This document shows, one piece after another, positions 10,293-18,690 of a stretch of 26,947 bases of DNA. The stretch is from Coriobacteriaceae bacterium AM48-5 (GTDB lineage Bacteria; Actinomycetota; Coriobacteriia; Coriobacteriales; Coriobacteriaceae). Numbering within the stretch: position 1 is the first letter of the stretch; each line of letters opens with the position of its first letter. The notes under the pieces are model-generated. The model was not told the DNA's origin and did no database searches. It worked only from the letters and a program-made list of their open reading frames with translations. Location: contig JAQEDJ010000031.1 of NCBI GenBank assembly GCA_027669525.1, forward strand, positions 1 through 26,947, in the 5' to 3' direction. The translations under genes were made by a program, and so were the position numbers.

Positions 10293-11465
10293 GTACTTCG
10301 TGAGAAGGGCGTACCCGTTTGCGCACAGGTGCGTGAGGCGGATATGGTCGCCGAGATTGCGCAGGCTTATGCCGAGCGAAGTGGAGCAGGCATCGCGGGG
10401 CAGTCTTCCGTATCCCAGTTGGAAATCGCTGACGGCACTGTTTCGGCAGACAACGAGGACAACGCGTCGGAGCCCATCATCGAGCTATCCCATGTTTCGT
10501 ACAGTTATTCGCTCAGTCCGCGCAAGCGCCGCCGCTGGCATAAGCGCTCGGTCACTGCGGGCAAATCGAGCAAACAGGCTCTCTGGGGAAACGACCCCAG
10601 CAGCCCGTGGGCGCTGCGCGATGTATCGTTGACGGTGCGTCGCGGCGAGTTCCTGGGGCTAGCAGGCCATACCGGCTCGGGTAAATCGACGCTGGTTCAG
10701 CATCTCAACGGGCTGATCCGTCCGCAGGAGGGAAGCATTTGCGCGCTGGGGCTCGACCTATCAAACAAGAAAGACGCCGCTGCGGTTAAGGCCAAGGTCG
10801 GCGTGGTGTTTCAGTATCCAGAGCGTCAGCTATTTGCCGAAACCGTGGCGCAGGACGTGGCGTTTGGTCCGCACAACCTTGGCTTGCCGCAAGATGAAGT
10901 CGACCGTCGTGTCGAGTCATCGCTCTCGCGCGTGGGCCTCGACCTTACCACGGTCGGCGACAAGAGTCCCTTTGAGCTTTCGGGCGGTCAGCAACGGCGT
11001 GTGGCATTCGCCGGCGTGCTCGCCATGGAGCCCGAAGTCCTGGCGCTCGATGAACCCATGGCGGGGCTCGATCCGGCTGCGCGCAGGGATTTCCTTGAGC
11101 TTATCGATCGACTTCACCGCGATGGTCTGACCGTTGTCATGGTTTCGCACAGCATGGATGACCTAGCCAATTGCTGCGACCGTATCGTCGTAATGAACGA
11201 AGGCGCGGTGTTTGCCGAGGGAACCCCCGCGCAGGTGTTTGCGCATGCCGATGAGCTCAAGTCGATCGGCTTGGGCGTACCTGCTGCTCAGCGCATGGCG
11301 TTGGCGCTCGCGGAAGCGGGCGTGCCGCTGCGTCGCGGCGGGCTCTATACGGTTGAGTCGTTGGCCGACGAGTTGGCAGATTTGCTGATCGGTCGCTCGG
11401 ACGGTCCTTCTAACGTCGCGGACATTGCTAAATCCAAGACGGTCGCGCGAGAGGAGGGCTGCTGA
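10293..11465 (+). CDS. ecfA2: ECF transporter ATPase 2 (EcfA2), possibly fused to EcfA1
   Basis: The second ABC ATPase of the ECF module. The nucleotide-binding domain begins about 70 codons in, at PIIELSHVSYSYS, and carries Walker A GHTGSGKST, VFQYPERQLFAETVAQDVAFGP, the signature LSGGQQRR, Walker B VLALDEPMAGLDP and SHSMDDLA. The segment before it (AEIAQAYAERSG then an acidic linker) resembles a leftover EcfA C-terminal helix. There is no Shine-Dalgarno before the first in-frame GTG at 10329. That favours one long EcfA1-EcfA2 polypeptide in the real genome, with a lost G near 10272 and a C-to-T change making TAG. The start given is simply the first codon after the TAG. The stop overlaps the ecfT start (TGATG). 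Confidence 0.8.
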   Translation, partial: VLREKGVPVCAQVREADMVAEIAQAYAERSGAGIAGQSSVSQLEIADGTVSADNEDNASEPIIELSHVSYSYSLSPRKRRRWHKRSVTAGKSSKQALWGNDPSSPWALRDVSLTVRRGEFLGLAGHTGSGKSTLVQHLNGLIRPQEGSICALGLDLSNKKDAAAVKAKVGVVFQYPERQLFAETVAQDVAFGPHNLGLPQDEVDRRVESSLSRVGLDLTTVGDKSPFELSGGQQRRVAFAGVLAMEPEVLALDEPMAGLDPAARRDFLELIDRLHRDGLTVVMVSHSMDDLANCCDRIVVMNEGAVFAEGTPAQVFAHADELKSIGLGVPAAQRMALALAEAGVPLRRGGLYTVESLADELADLLIGRSDGPSNVADIAKSKTVAREEGC

Positions 11466-12265
11466 TGGAGGCGTTTTCGTTTGGCAGCTACTATCCCGGC
11501 GATAGCGCAATCCACCGTCTGGATCCGCGAACCAAGTTGCTCTTGGGCTTTTTGTTTCTGATCACGACGCTCACGGTCAGCAGCTTCCGCGGACTGGTCC
11601 CGGTCGCAATCTTCGTTGTCCTGATCTATACCGTGTCCCGGGTGCCGGCTCGTCGCGTCCTGTCATCGATGGCGCCGCTGCTGGCGATCGTCGCGGTGGT
11701 CGCGGTGCTCAACTTGTTTACCGATCAGAGTGGGCGCATCCTGTGGCAGCTCGGCTTTTTGCAGATAAGCGAGGGCTCGCTGCATTCCGCCGCCTTTATG
11801 ACGTGCCGTCTGACCCTGATGATGGCCGGTATGAGCGCTATTACGCTCACCACACCGACGCTCGACCTCACCGCGGGCTTTGAGCGTCTGCTCGCACCGT
11901 TTGCGCGTGTGGGACTTCCTGCGCACGAGCTCGGCATGATCATGGGTATCGCGCTGCGCTTTATGCCGCAGTTTGCCACCGAGATGAAGCAGACGGCCGA
12001 TGCGCAGACGAGCCGCGGCGCGCGCGTGACGGGAGGCCCGCTCGGCGGCGTGCGTATGCTCGGCAGTGTGGCGATTCCGCTGTTCACCGGCGTATTCCGT
12101 CATGCCGAGACATTGTCTGCCGCCATGGATGCCCGTTGCTATCATGGCGAGCAGGGCCGCACACGTCTGCATGCGCTTGCATTTGGCCGCGGCGATGCGT
12201 TGGCGGCGGTGGTGACGGCGTTGCTGCTCATCTGCGTCATCGTCATCAATCTTCAACTTGTTTAG
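11465..12265 (+). CDS. ecfT: ECF transporter transmembrane protein EcfT
   Basis: The membrane scaffold that links the two ATPases to the S-component. It has 266 residues with the typical opening (SYYPGDSAIHRLDPRTKLLLGF), four to five hydrophobic segments and a long cytoplasmic helical region. Two coupling motifs are visible as variants: ADAQTSRGARV near residue 180 and LSAAMDARCYHGE near residue 220, matching the Ala-X-Arg elements that sit in the ATPase grooves. The last hydrophobic helix ends in VIVINLQLV. The start codon overlaps the stop of the ATPase gene. No frame disruption is seen. Confidence 0.93.
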   Translation: MEAFSFGSYYPGDSAIHRLDPRTKLLLGFLFLITTLTVSSFRGLVPVAIFVVLIYTVSRVPARRVLSSMAPLLAIVAVVAVLNLFTDQSGRILWQLGFLQISEGSLHSAAFMTCRLTLMMAGMSAITLTTPTLDLTAGFERLLAPFARVGLPAHELGMIMGIALRFMPQFATEMKQTADAQTSRGARVTGGPLGGVRMLGSVAIPLFTGVFRHAETLSAAMDARCYHGEQGRTRLHALAFGRGDALAAVVTALLLICVIVINLQLV

Positions 12266-12295
12266 GCGCGATTCGAGCGCAAGAAAGGGGTCCCT

Positions 12296-12742
12296 ATGAC
12301 CGACAACGACCGCACGGCTCAGCTTGAGCGCGCCTGTTCGTATCTCAGGCGCATTCCGGCGTGGTATCTGGCCACGACCGATACGAGCGACGGGCATCAG
12401 CCCCGCGTGAGGCCGTTCTCGTTTGCCATGGTCGATGATGGCAAGCTGTGGTTTTGCACGTCGCGCGACAAGGACGTGTGGGCGGAGTTGAGCGCGAATC
12501 CCAAGTTTGAGGTATCGGGCTGGAAGCCGGGGGAGTGCTGGATCGTGTTGACCGGTGAGGCCGCGCTCGAGGATGATGCAGTCGTGAGCGACAAGGTGCG
12601 TCAGGCGGGCTTTGGGCACATGGTGGGCATTGGCGAGCAACACGATAGCGCCAACGACGGCCGCCTTGCATTCTTCTCGGTCCGAAACATCGCCGCGCGA
12701 TTCTGCGATATTGACGGCAGCGAAGAGCGCCTCGAGCTCTAA
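12296..12742 (+). CDS. PNPOx-like flavin-binding protein (pyridoxamine 5'-phosphate oxidase fold), copy 1
   Basis: A 148-residue split-barrel protein of the PNPOx-like group. The family marks are WYLATTDTSDGHQPRVRPFSF, the KLWFCTSRDKDVWAEL strand-helix unit that contacts flavin phosphate, and a later ECWIVLTGEA strand. Such proteins bind FMN, FAD or F420 and are reductases or oxidases of unknown substrate. GAAAGGGG precedes the ATG by five bases. Only 30 bases separate it from ecfT, so it is probably cotranscribed behind the FMN riboswitch, which suits a flavoprotein. Its closest visible relative is the next gene. Confidence 0.85.
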   Translation: MTDNDRTAQLERACSYLRRIPAWYLATTDTSDGHQPRVRPFSFAMVDDGKLWFCTSRDKDVWAELSANPKFEVSGWKPGECWIVLTGEAALEDDAVVSDKVRQAGFGHMVGIGEQHDSANDGRLAFFSVRNIAARFCDIDGSEERLEL

Positions 12743-12796
12743 TTTCCCAAATTGACTACCCATTGCAAAAAGACTGGTCAGGCGACAGGAGGAAAC

Positions 12797-13207
12797 GTGG
12801 ACGGATTGAATACGGTGCTGGAGTATCTGACGTCGGTGCCTGCGTGGTATCTGGCGACGAGCGTGGACGGGCAGCCACATGTGCGTCCGTTTTCGTTTGC
12901 TCAGATTCAGGACGGCAAGCTGTGGTTTGTAACGGCGCGCACCAAGGATGTGTGGCAGGAGCTGCTGCAAAATCAACGCTTTGAGGCCACGAGTTGGTGG
13001 CCGGGCCATGGCTGGCTCATCTTGCGCGGGCATGCCGGCTTGGATGACCAGGCCGCTCCCGATATGCGCGAGGCAGGATGGAAACATCTTGAGCGCTTGA
13101 GCGAGCACTATGAGGGGCCTAACGACCCCACGCTCGTCTTCTTTAGCGTGGAGGAACCCGAGGCCTTTATCTGCAACCATGACGAATGGGTGCCGGTCGA
13201 GCTCTAA
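12797..13207 (+). CDS. PNPOx-like flavin-binding protein, copy 2
   Basis: A tandem paralogue of the preceding gene: SVPAWYLATSVDGQPHVRPFSFAQIQDGKLWFV parallels copy 1 closely, followed by TARTKDVWQELLQ and a WLILRGHAGL strand. The start is taken as GTG 12797 because ACAGGAGGAAAC places a strong Shine-Dalgarno right before it. An upstream in-frame start at 12752 would add a poor-looking extension (TTHCKKTGQATGGN) that contains this ribosome site. The product is about 136 residues. Divergence between the copies suggests different substrates or a heterodimer (inference). It is the last gene before the arg operon. Confidence 0.85.
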   Translation: MDGLNTVLEYLTSVPAWYLATSVDGQPHVRPFSFAQIQDGKLWFVTARTKDVWQELLQNQRFEATSWWPGHGWLILRGHAGLDDQAAPDMREAGWKHLERLSEHYEGPNDPTLVFFSVEEPEAFICNHDEWVPVEL

Positions 13208-13350
13208 ACGAGTCTCTCAGCAGCTTCGACAATTCAAATTCTCGCATGTACGGGCCCCACATTGCAACGTCACCGTAAGGCGCACTGGGTAATATGGGGT
13301 CCGCATTTATTTGTCAATTCCTTCAAGCGAATGTGTCGGGAATGTTTCAA

Positions 13351-13385
13351 TGCATGAATATGCAAGCCATTTACGTATTCATGCA
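13351..13385 (+). promoter_or_regulatory. Paired ArgR-type operators upstream of argC
   Basis: Box 1 is TGCATGAATATGCA (13351-13364), a TGCAT-N4-ATGCA palindrome. Box 2 is TACGTATTCATGCA (13372-13385), the same design with one imperfect arm. The recalled mycobacterial ARG box is TTGCAT-N4-ATGCAA, so the architecture matches. Together the boxes also form a larger inverted repeat (TGCATGAATA with TATTCATGCA). They sit just upstream of an extended -10, TGCTAAAGT (13394-13402), where bound ArgR would block transcription. Confidence 0.7.
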
Positions 13386-13393
13386 TCTTTTGG

Positions 13394-13402
13394 TGCTAAA
13401 GT
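13394..13402 (+). promoter_or_regulatory. Extended -10 of the probable arg operon promoter
   Basis: TGCTAAAGT lies about 70 bases before the argC start. No good -35 is visible; the -35 position falls inside ArgR box 2, as expected for a repressible promoter. Confidence 0.4.
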
Positions 13403-13471
13403 TTCAACCCACTTCATAACGACCGCTGCGAAATGCGCATCGGTGCATAAATCGCAGACAAGGAGTCTGAT

Positions 13472-14542
13472 ATGTCTTTGAAGGTTGGAATCGTCGGCGC
13501 GGCTGGATATGCCGGAGCCGAGCTCATTCGCCTCGTGCTCGGTCATCCCGAGTTTGAACTTGTTGCCATTACGTCCAACGCCGATGCCGGCCAGCCGCTG
13601 TCTGCGGTGTATCCGAGCTTTGCTGGCGTGAGCGACCTGGTCTTCACGACGCATGACGCCCCCGAGCTTAAGAGCTGCGATGCGGTTTTTCTTGCCGTGC
13701 CGCACACGGCTGCCATGGCACAGGTGCCCGCGCTGCTTGCCGCGGGCGTTTCCTGTTTCGATCTTTCGGCCGACTACCGCCTGAACGACGCGTCCGTCTT
13801 TGAGACGTGGTATGCCGCCGAGCATACGAGCCCCGAGCTGCTCAAGACACGTGCCTTCGGTCTGCCCGAGCTGTTCTGCCAGGACTTGGAGACCGCCACA
13901 TCCGACCATGCCGACGGCAAGCCCGTACTGGTCGCCTGCGCCGGTTGCTATCCCACCGCAACGAGCCTTGCCGCCGCGCCTGCCGTGCGCGCCGGCTGGG
14001 TTGCCCAGAGCGGCCCCGTCATCGTTGACGCTATCAGCGGTGTAACGGGTGCCGGTAAGTCCTGCAACGCCCGTACGCATTTTTGCAGCGCGGACGAAAA
14101 CCTGGAGGCCTATGGCGTGGGCAAGCATCGTCACACGCCCGAAATCGAGCAGATCTTGGGCCTAACCGATCGTGTCGTCTTTACCCCGCACCTGGCACCG
14201 CTCAAGCGCGGTCTACTCTCTACGGTGACGATGCCGCTTGCGCCGCAGGCTATCGATACCTTGACCCTTGAGGACGTTGTCGACCATTACAAGCAGTTCT
14301 ACGCCGGTCGCACCTTTGTGCGCGTGCTCGATGCCGGTCGGCAGCCCAAGACGGCTTCGGTCATCGGCACCAACGCCGCCCAGATCGGCCTCGCGCTCAA
14401 CAAGCGCGCGGGCGTGCTGGTGGCGACGGGCACCATCGACAATCTGTGCAAGGGCGCTGCGGGCCAAGCAGTCCAGTGCGCCAATATCGTCTTTGGCTTT
14501 GACGAGCGACGAGGCTTGCCCACAGTGGCGTGCCCGGTGTAG
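13472..14542 (+). CDS. argC: N-acetyl-gamma-glutamyl-phosphate reductase
   Basis: Third step of arginine synthesis: NADPH-dependent reduction of N-acetylglutamyl phosphate to the semialdehyde. The 356 residues open with the nucleotide-binding VGIVGAAGYAGAELIRL. The catalytic cysteine is in CAGCYPTA (about Cys159). GVTGAGK and a later GKHRHTPEIEQ carry the conserved histidine region. AAGGAG precedes the ATG by seven bases. It heads the argC-J-B-D cluster. The 135-base gap to argJ holds no gene; it has only a weak inverted repeat, GAGTG/CACTC, near 14580. Confidence 0.96.
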   Translation: MSLKVGIVGAAGYAGAELIRLVLGHPEFELVAITSNADAGQPLSAVYPSFAGVSDLVFTTHDAPELKSCDAVFLAVPHTAAMAQVPALLAAGVSCFDLSADYRLNDASVFETWYAAEHTSPELLKTRAFGLPELFCQDLETATSDHADGKPVLVACAGCYPTATSLAAAPAVRAGWVAQSGPVIVDAISGVTGAGKSCNARTHFCSADENLEAYGVGKHRHTPEIEQILGLTDRVVFTPHLAPLKRGLLSTVTMPLAPQAIDTLTLEDVVDHYKQFYAGRTFVRVLDAGRQPKTASVIGTNAAQIGLALNKRAGVLVATGTIDNLCKGAAGQAVQCANIVFGFDERRGLPTVACPV

Positions 14543-14677
14543 CACATTCGATTGTTAACGATTTGGTAGTCGGGCATCGAGTGGGGCGCCACTCTTAAGC
14601 TGGTCTCATGATCACGACTGGCATGGCGCACCAACCGATGTCCGTTTTTTTGTTTGACATAAGGAGTCATAAAGACG

Positions 14678-15946
14678 ATGAATACCGAGCTGTTTGATAT
14701 CAAGATTCGCGCCGTCGAGGGCGGCGTTACGGCTGCGGCTGGTTTTAAGGCTGCGGGCATCCATGCTGGGTTCCGCAAGAATCCCGAGCGCCTGGATTAC
14801 GCCCTCGTCGTGCCCGATAAACCCTGTCCCGGTGCCGGTGTGTTTACCACCAACCGCTTTTGCGCGGCGCCCGTGCAGGTGAGCCGTGCCAACCTGGGCG
14901 GTGCCGACAAGGGCTACGGTATCATCGCCGGCGTTTCGGTCAACTCTGGCAATGCCAACGCCGCCACGGGTGAGACCGGCCTTGCATGCGCGCGCGAGAC
15001 GTGCAGCATCGCATCGCAGGTCATCGGCTGCGAGCCCCAGCAGATTCTAGTTGCCTCCACGGGTGTGATTGGCCAGATTCTGCCGATCGACACGTTTGAG
15101 ACTGCCATTCCCGCTGCCTACGAGGCGCTCTCCGCCCACGGTGGCGCCGATGCCGCTCGCGCCATCATGACGACCGACACGCACTCCAAGGAGTACGCCG
15201 TGTCCTACGTCAGCGAGGCTGCGGGTCATGCGGGCAATGTCTATACGGTAGGCGGCATGTGCAAGGGCTCGGGCATGATCATGCCCAACATGGCCACCAT
15301 GATCGCAGTTATCACCACCGATGCCCCCGTCGAGCCTGCGGCGCTCCACGCCCTGCTGCTCTCGATCGTCAAGCAGACCTTTAACAAGGTAACGGTCGAT
15401 TCCGACACCTCGACCAACGATACCTGCATCATGCTTGCCTCCGGCACCGCTGCCGCAGATGCCGAGCCTATCGTCGAGGGCTCCGATGCCTTCGACGAGT
15501 TGGCATTTGCCGTGCACGAGGTGTGCGAGAGCCTGGCGCGCAATATCGCCGCCGATGGCGAGGGCGCGTCAAAGCTCGTGACGGTTAGTGTTACCGGCGC
15601 CGCCAACGACGAGGAAGCCGATATCGCCGCCCGTGCCGTTGCCAACTCGCCGCTCGTTAAGACCTGCATCGCCGGCCACGACTGCAACTGGGGCCGCGTT
15701 GCCATGGCGCTCGGCAAGTGCGGCGTGCGGTTTAACCAGGAAGACGTTTCAATCGACATGATGGGTATGCCCGTTTGCCGCGATGGCCTGACTGTTCCCT
15801 TTGACGAGGACGAGGCTCTGCGACGTTTTGAGGCGTCCGAGATCGTGATCTCGGCCGACCTGGGCGCAGGCGACGCGGCAACGACTGTGTGGACCTGCGA
15901 CCTTACGCACGAGTACATCTCTATCAACGGCGACTACCGCTCCTAG
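14678..15946 (+). CDS. argJ: Glutamate N-acetyltransferase / ornithine acetyltransferase (ArgJ)
   Basis: Transfers acetyl from N-acetylornithine to glutamate, closing the cyclic route. The 422-residue precursor is expected to self-cleave before a threonine to give two chains; the site is visible as PNMATMIAVITTD (about Thr207). Other marks are GVFTTNRFCAAPV, VNSGNANAATG, STGVIG and CNWGRVAMALGK. AAGGAG precedes the ATG. Whether it is bifunctional (also using acetyl-CoA) cannot be told from sequence alone; no argA-like gene lies in the window. Confidence 0.96.
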   Translation: MNTELFDIKIRAVEGGVTAAAGFKAAGIHAGFRKNPERLDYALVVPDKPCPGAGVFTTNRFCAAPVQVSRANLGGADKGYGIIAGVSVNSGNANAATGETGLACARETCSIASQVIGCEPQQILVASTGVIGQILPIDTFETAIPAAYEALSAHGGADAARAIMTTDTHSKEYAVSYVSEAAGHAGNVYTVGGMCKGSGMIMPNMATMIAVITTDAPVEPAALHALLLSIVKQTFNKVTVDSDTSTNDTCIMLASGTAAADAEPIVEGSDAFDELAFAVHEVCESLARNIAADGEGASKLVTVSVTGAANDEEADIAARAVANSPLVKTCIAGHDCNWGRVAMALGKCGVRFNQEDVSIDMMGMPVCRDGLTVPFDEDEALRRFEASEIVISADLGAGDAATTVWTCDLTHEYISINGDYRS

Positions 15947-16027
15947 ACTCCCGATGTGCCGCGCGTCCCGCTGCTATTGCGGGCAACGAGGTGCGGCGCG
16001 ATTGCTACACGAAAGACGAGGCAGACT

Positions 16028-17005
16028 ATGAAGTTCGCACACGATTGTCGCTCGAGCGAATCCAACGAAGTTACCGCGCAGCTGCTGTTCGAGCGCTGCC
16101 GTGGATTAAGAATCTGACCGGTAAGACGGTCGTTATCAAGTACGGCGGTGCCGCCATGGTCGACGAGCAACTGCGTCGCGACGTGATGAGCGACATCGTC
16201 CTGCTCAAGATCATCGGTATGCGCCCCGTCATCGTGCACGGCGGCGGCAAGGCTATCAACGAGGCACTGAGCCATTACGATATTCCCGTCGAGTTTAAGA
16301 ACGGCCAGCGTGTGACCACGCCGGCGACTATGGATATCGTGCGCGAGGTGCTGGGCGGCAAGGTTAACCAGGAGCTGGTTGCTGCCATCAACCACCACGG
16401 CAACCTGGCCGTGGGCGTGTCGGGCAGCGATGCCGGCACGCTCATTGCCGAGCCGCTCGACCCGAGCTCGGTCGCGTGGGCAAAGTGACGCACGTCAACA
16501 CCGACTATATCGAGCGCTTACTCGATAGCGAGTACATCCCCGTCATCGCTACCGTCGCGGCGGGGGAGGACGGCGGTTTCTTCAACATCAACGCCGACAC
16601 CGCCGCCGGTGCCGTTGCGGCAGCGCTCCACGCGCATAAGGCGATCTTTTTGACCGATGTCGATGGTCTGTACAAGGACTTTAGCGACAAGGGCTCGCTT
16701 ATCTCCAACCTAACGCTCGACGAGGTTAACGAAATGCTCTACGGCGGCGAGGTCGATAAGGGCATGATTCCCAAGCTGCGTGCGGCTGTCGACGCGCTTA
16801 CCGCTGGCGTGTTCCGAGCCACATCATCAACGGCACGACGCCGCATTCGCTGCTCCTGGAGCTGCTGACCGATGCCGGCGTCGGCACCGTGATCCATTCC
16901 ACCGAGACGGCTTACGAGTTCGATACGCATCCGCATCCGCTTTCGACGTTTGCTGCGCGTCTGACCGAGAACCTTGACGAGGTCGAGAAGCTTCAGACGG
17001 TCTAG
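16028..17005 (+). CDS. argB: Acetylglutamate kinase (ArgB), with three frameshifts
   Basis: Phosphorylates N-acetylglutamate, the usual control point of the pathway. The protein is spread over three frames, with breaks near 16093, 16464 and 16816. Each is repaired by one G (GAGGCGC, CCGGAGCTC and CCGGAGCC seen one base short), giving about 326 residues. Motifs are TVVIKYGGAAM near the N-terminus, VIVHGGGKAIN, GVSGSDAGTL, NINADTAAGAVAAAL and LTDVDGLY, then RSHIINGTTPHSLLLELLTDAGVGTV. The N-terminal region before the kinase core (MKFAHDCRSSE...) and a C-terminal tail past GVGTV are longer than in short ArgB forms. argD follows after about 70 bases. Confidence 0.9.
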
Positions 17006-17074
17006 CTGACCCGCAGCCGCCCCATTCCTGCACCCATAGCCCCGCGCCGTCTGGCGCCCAACGAAAGGCATCCC

Positions 17075-18370
17075 ATGTCACTTGCAGCTCAGCAATCGCT
17101 TGAATCCCATTACGTTATGCATACCTTTGGCCGCTCTCCGGTCGAGTTTGTCGAGGGTCACGGCATGAAGCTCACCGGCGACGATGGCCGTGAGTACCTC
17201 GACTTTCTTGCCGGTATCGGCGTGTGCAGCCTAGGTCATGGCGACCCGGCTGTGCTCTCGGCGCTCGAGGCACAGACCAAAAAGCTCATGCATGTCTCCA
17301 ATTACTTCTACATCGAGCAGCGCGGACAGGTCGCGGCGCTGCTGTCCAAGCTTGCTAACGACGACGTAGATGGTACGCGCGTGCTTGCCGATGCCATTGT
17401 CGCCGGCGATGAGACCACGGCGGCTGCTCTTGGTGCCCCGGCTGCGGATGAGCAGGTTTGGGAGACCTTCTTTGCCAACTCTGGCGCCGAGGCCAACGAG
17501 GGCTCGATGAAGCTCGCGCGCCTGTACGCCAAGCGTGCCGGTAATGGCGGCAACACCATCGTGTGCATGCGCGGCGGCTTCCACGGCCGTACGCTCGAGA
17601 CCATTGCCGCCACCATGCAGGATTGGCTGCAGGACAGCTTCCGCCCGCTGCCGGGTGGCTTTGTGGCCTGCACGCCCAACGATGTGGACGAGCTGCGTGC
17701 GATCTTTAAGCAGCTGGGGAGCGAGATTTGTGCCGTGATGCTCGAGCCGATCCAGGGTGAGAGTGGCGTGCACCCCATGACCGAGGAGTTTATGGCGACA
17801 GCGCGCGACCTGGCACACGAAGTGGGCGCCGTGCTTATCGCCGACGAGGTCCAGTGCGGCATCTTCCGCTCCGGCAAGCCATTTGCATTCCAAACCTATG
17901 GCGTGGAGCCCGACATCATGAGCCTTGCCAAGGGCATTGCCGACGGCGTGCCCATGGGTGCCGTCGTGGCAAAGAAGGAGATTGCTGACGTGTTTAAGCC
18001 GGGCGACCACGGCTCGACCTTTGGCGGTAGCTGCCTGGCCATCACGGCGTGTGCCGCGACGCTCTCCGCGCTCGTGCGCGGCGAATATGCCGAGCATGCT
18101 GCCAAGGTGGGTGCCTATATGGAGCAGGCACTGGCTAAGCTTCCGCATGTGGTAGAGGTGCGTGGCCGTGGCTTGATGCTCGGCTGTGATCTGGATGATG
18201 CCGCGGGCGACGCGCATGATGTTGTTGCCCGCGCGCTGGCCGCCGGTGCCGTGATTAACGCTACGGGTGCCCATACGCTGCGTTTCCTGCCGCCGCTCGT
18301 CTGCGAGGAAGCCGACGTGGACAGTCTGATCGAGATCCTGTCGGGTGCTTGGGCTAACGCGGCACAATAA
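17075..18370 (+). CDS. argD: Acetylornithine aminotransferase (ArgD)
   Basis: A PLP-dependent class III aminotransferase making N-acetylornithine. The 431 residues include the FLAGIGVCSLGHGDP start, FFANSGAEANEGSMKLAR, GGFHGRTLE, the IADEVQCGIFRSG acid that holds the cofactor ring, and the Schiff-base lysine in SLAKGI (about Lys286). A segment of roughly 30 residues (about 94-127, with DDVDGTRVLADAIVAGDE) is inserted between the HVSNYFYIEQ helix and FFANSG compared with E. coli ArgD as I remember it. The frame is intact. The start ATG is preceded by a GAAAGG-type site. argF, argG and argH are not in this window. Confidence 0.94.
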   Translation: MSLAAQQSLESHYVMHTFGRSPVEFVEGHGMKLTGDDGREYLDFLAGIGVCSLGHGDPAVLSALEAQTKKLMHVSNYFYIEQRGQVAALLSKLANDDVDGTRVLADAIVAGDETTAAALGAPAADEQVWETFFANSGAEANEGSMKLARLYAKRAGNGGNTIVCMRGGFHGRTLETIAATMQDWLQDSFRPLPGGFVACTPNDVDELRAIFKQLGSEICAVMLEPIQGESGVHPMTEEFMATARDLAHEVGAVLIADEVQCGIFRSGKPFAFQTYGVEPDIMSLAKGIADGVPMGAVVAKKEIADVFKPGDHGSTFGGSCLAITACAATLSALVRGEYAEHAAKVGAYMEQALAKLPHVVEVRGRGLMLGCDLDDAAGDAHDVVARALAAGAVINATGAHTLRFLPPLVCEEADVDSLIEILSGAWANAAQ

Positions 18371-18474
18371 CTCAATTTGGACCGGGTTCCGGACTGCGGG
18401 TGTGCCATATGCGGCACGATTCAATGGTCTGGAGCCCGTTTTGCCTTAGATTTTCTAAGGCAGGGAGACCTGCT

Positions 18475-18690
18475 GGTCAAAAAACATCAAATATGAGTAC
18501 TGTTACCGATTTGGTAGCAGCAATTTTGGACTAATAAGGCCAGATGGCAAGTCGAAATGGCGATGAATGCACGATTTTGATCCAACTGTTAGTCCATATA
18601 ATGGACATATGTTGCGTAACTTAAGCAAATACTATCTTTTTATATGTTGCAAACAAAGTAGCAGTACTCATTTTTGCCATTTTTTTGGCC
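18475..18690. repeat. AT-rich MITE-like element with ~33-bp terminal inverted repeats
   Basis: The left end at 18475-18506 and the right end at 18658-18690 are inverted copies with few mismatches. The core is ATGAGTACTG(T/C)TAC, and the outer part GG(T/C)CAAAAAA is shared. The 216-base block is far more AT-rich than the genes around it and holds no coding frame. Inside are a TATAAT box near 18595, the inverted TGGACTAA/TTAGTCCA and repeated ATATGTTGC. Upstream, at 18442-18462, is a small hairpin TGCCTTAG/CTAAGGCA without a T-run, a weak candidate for the arg operon end. Confidence 0.6.
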
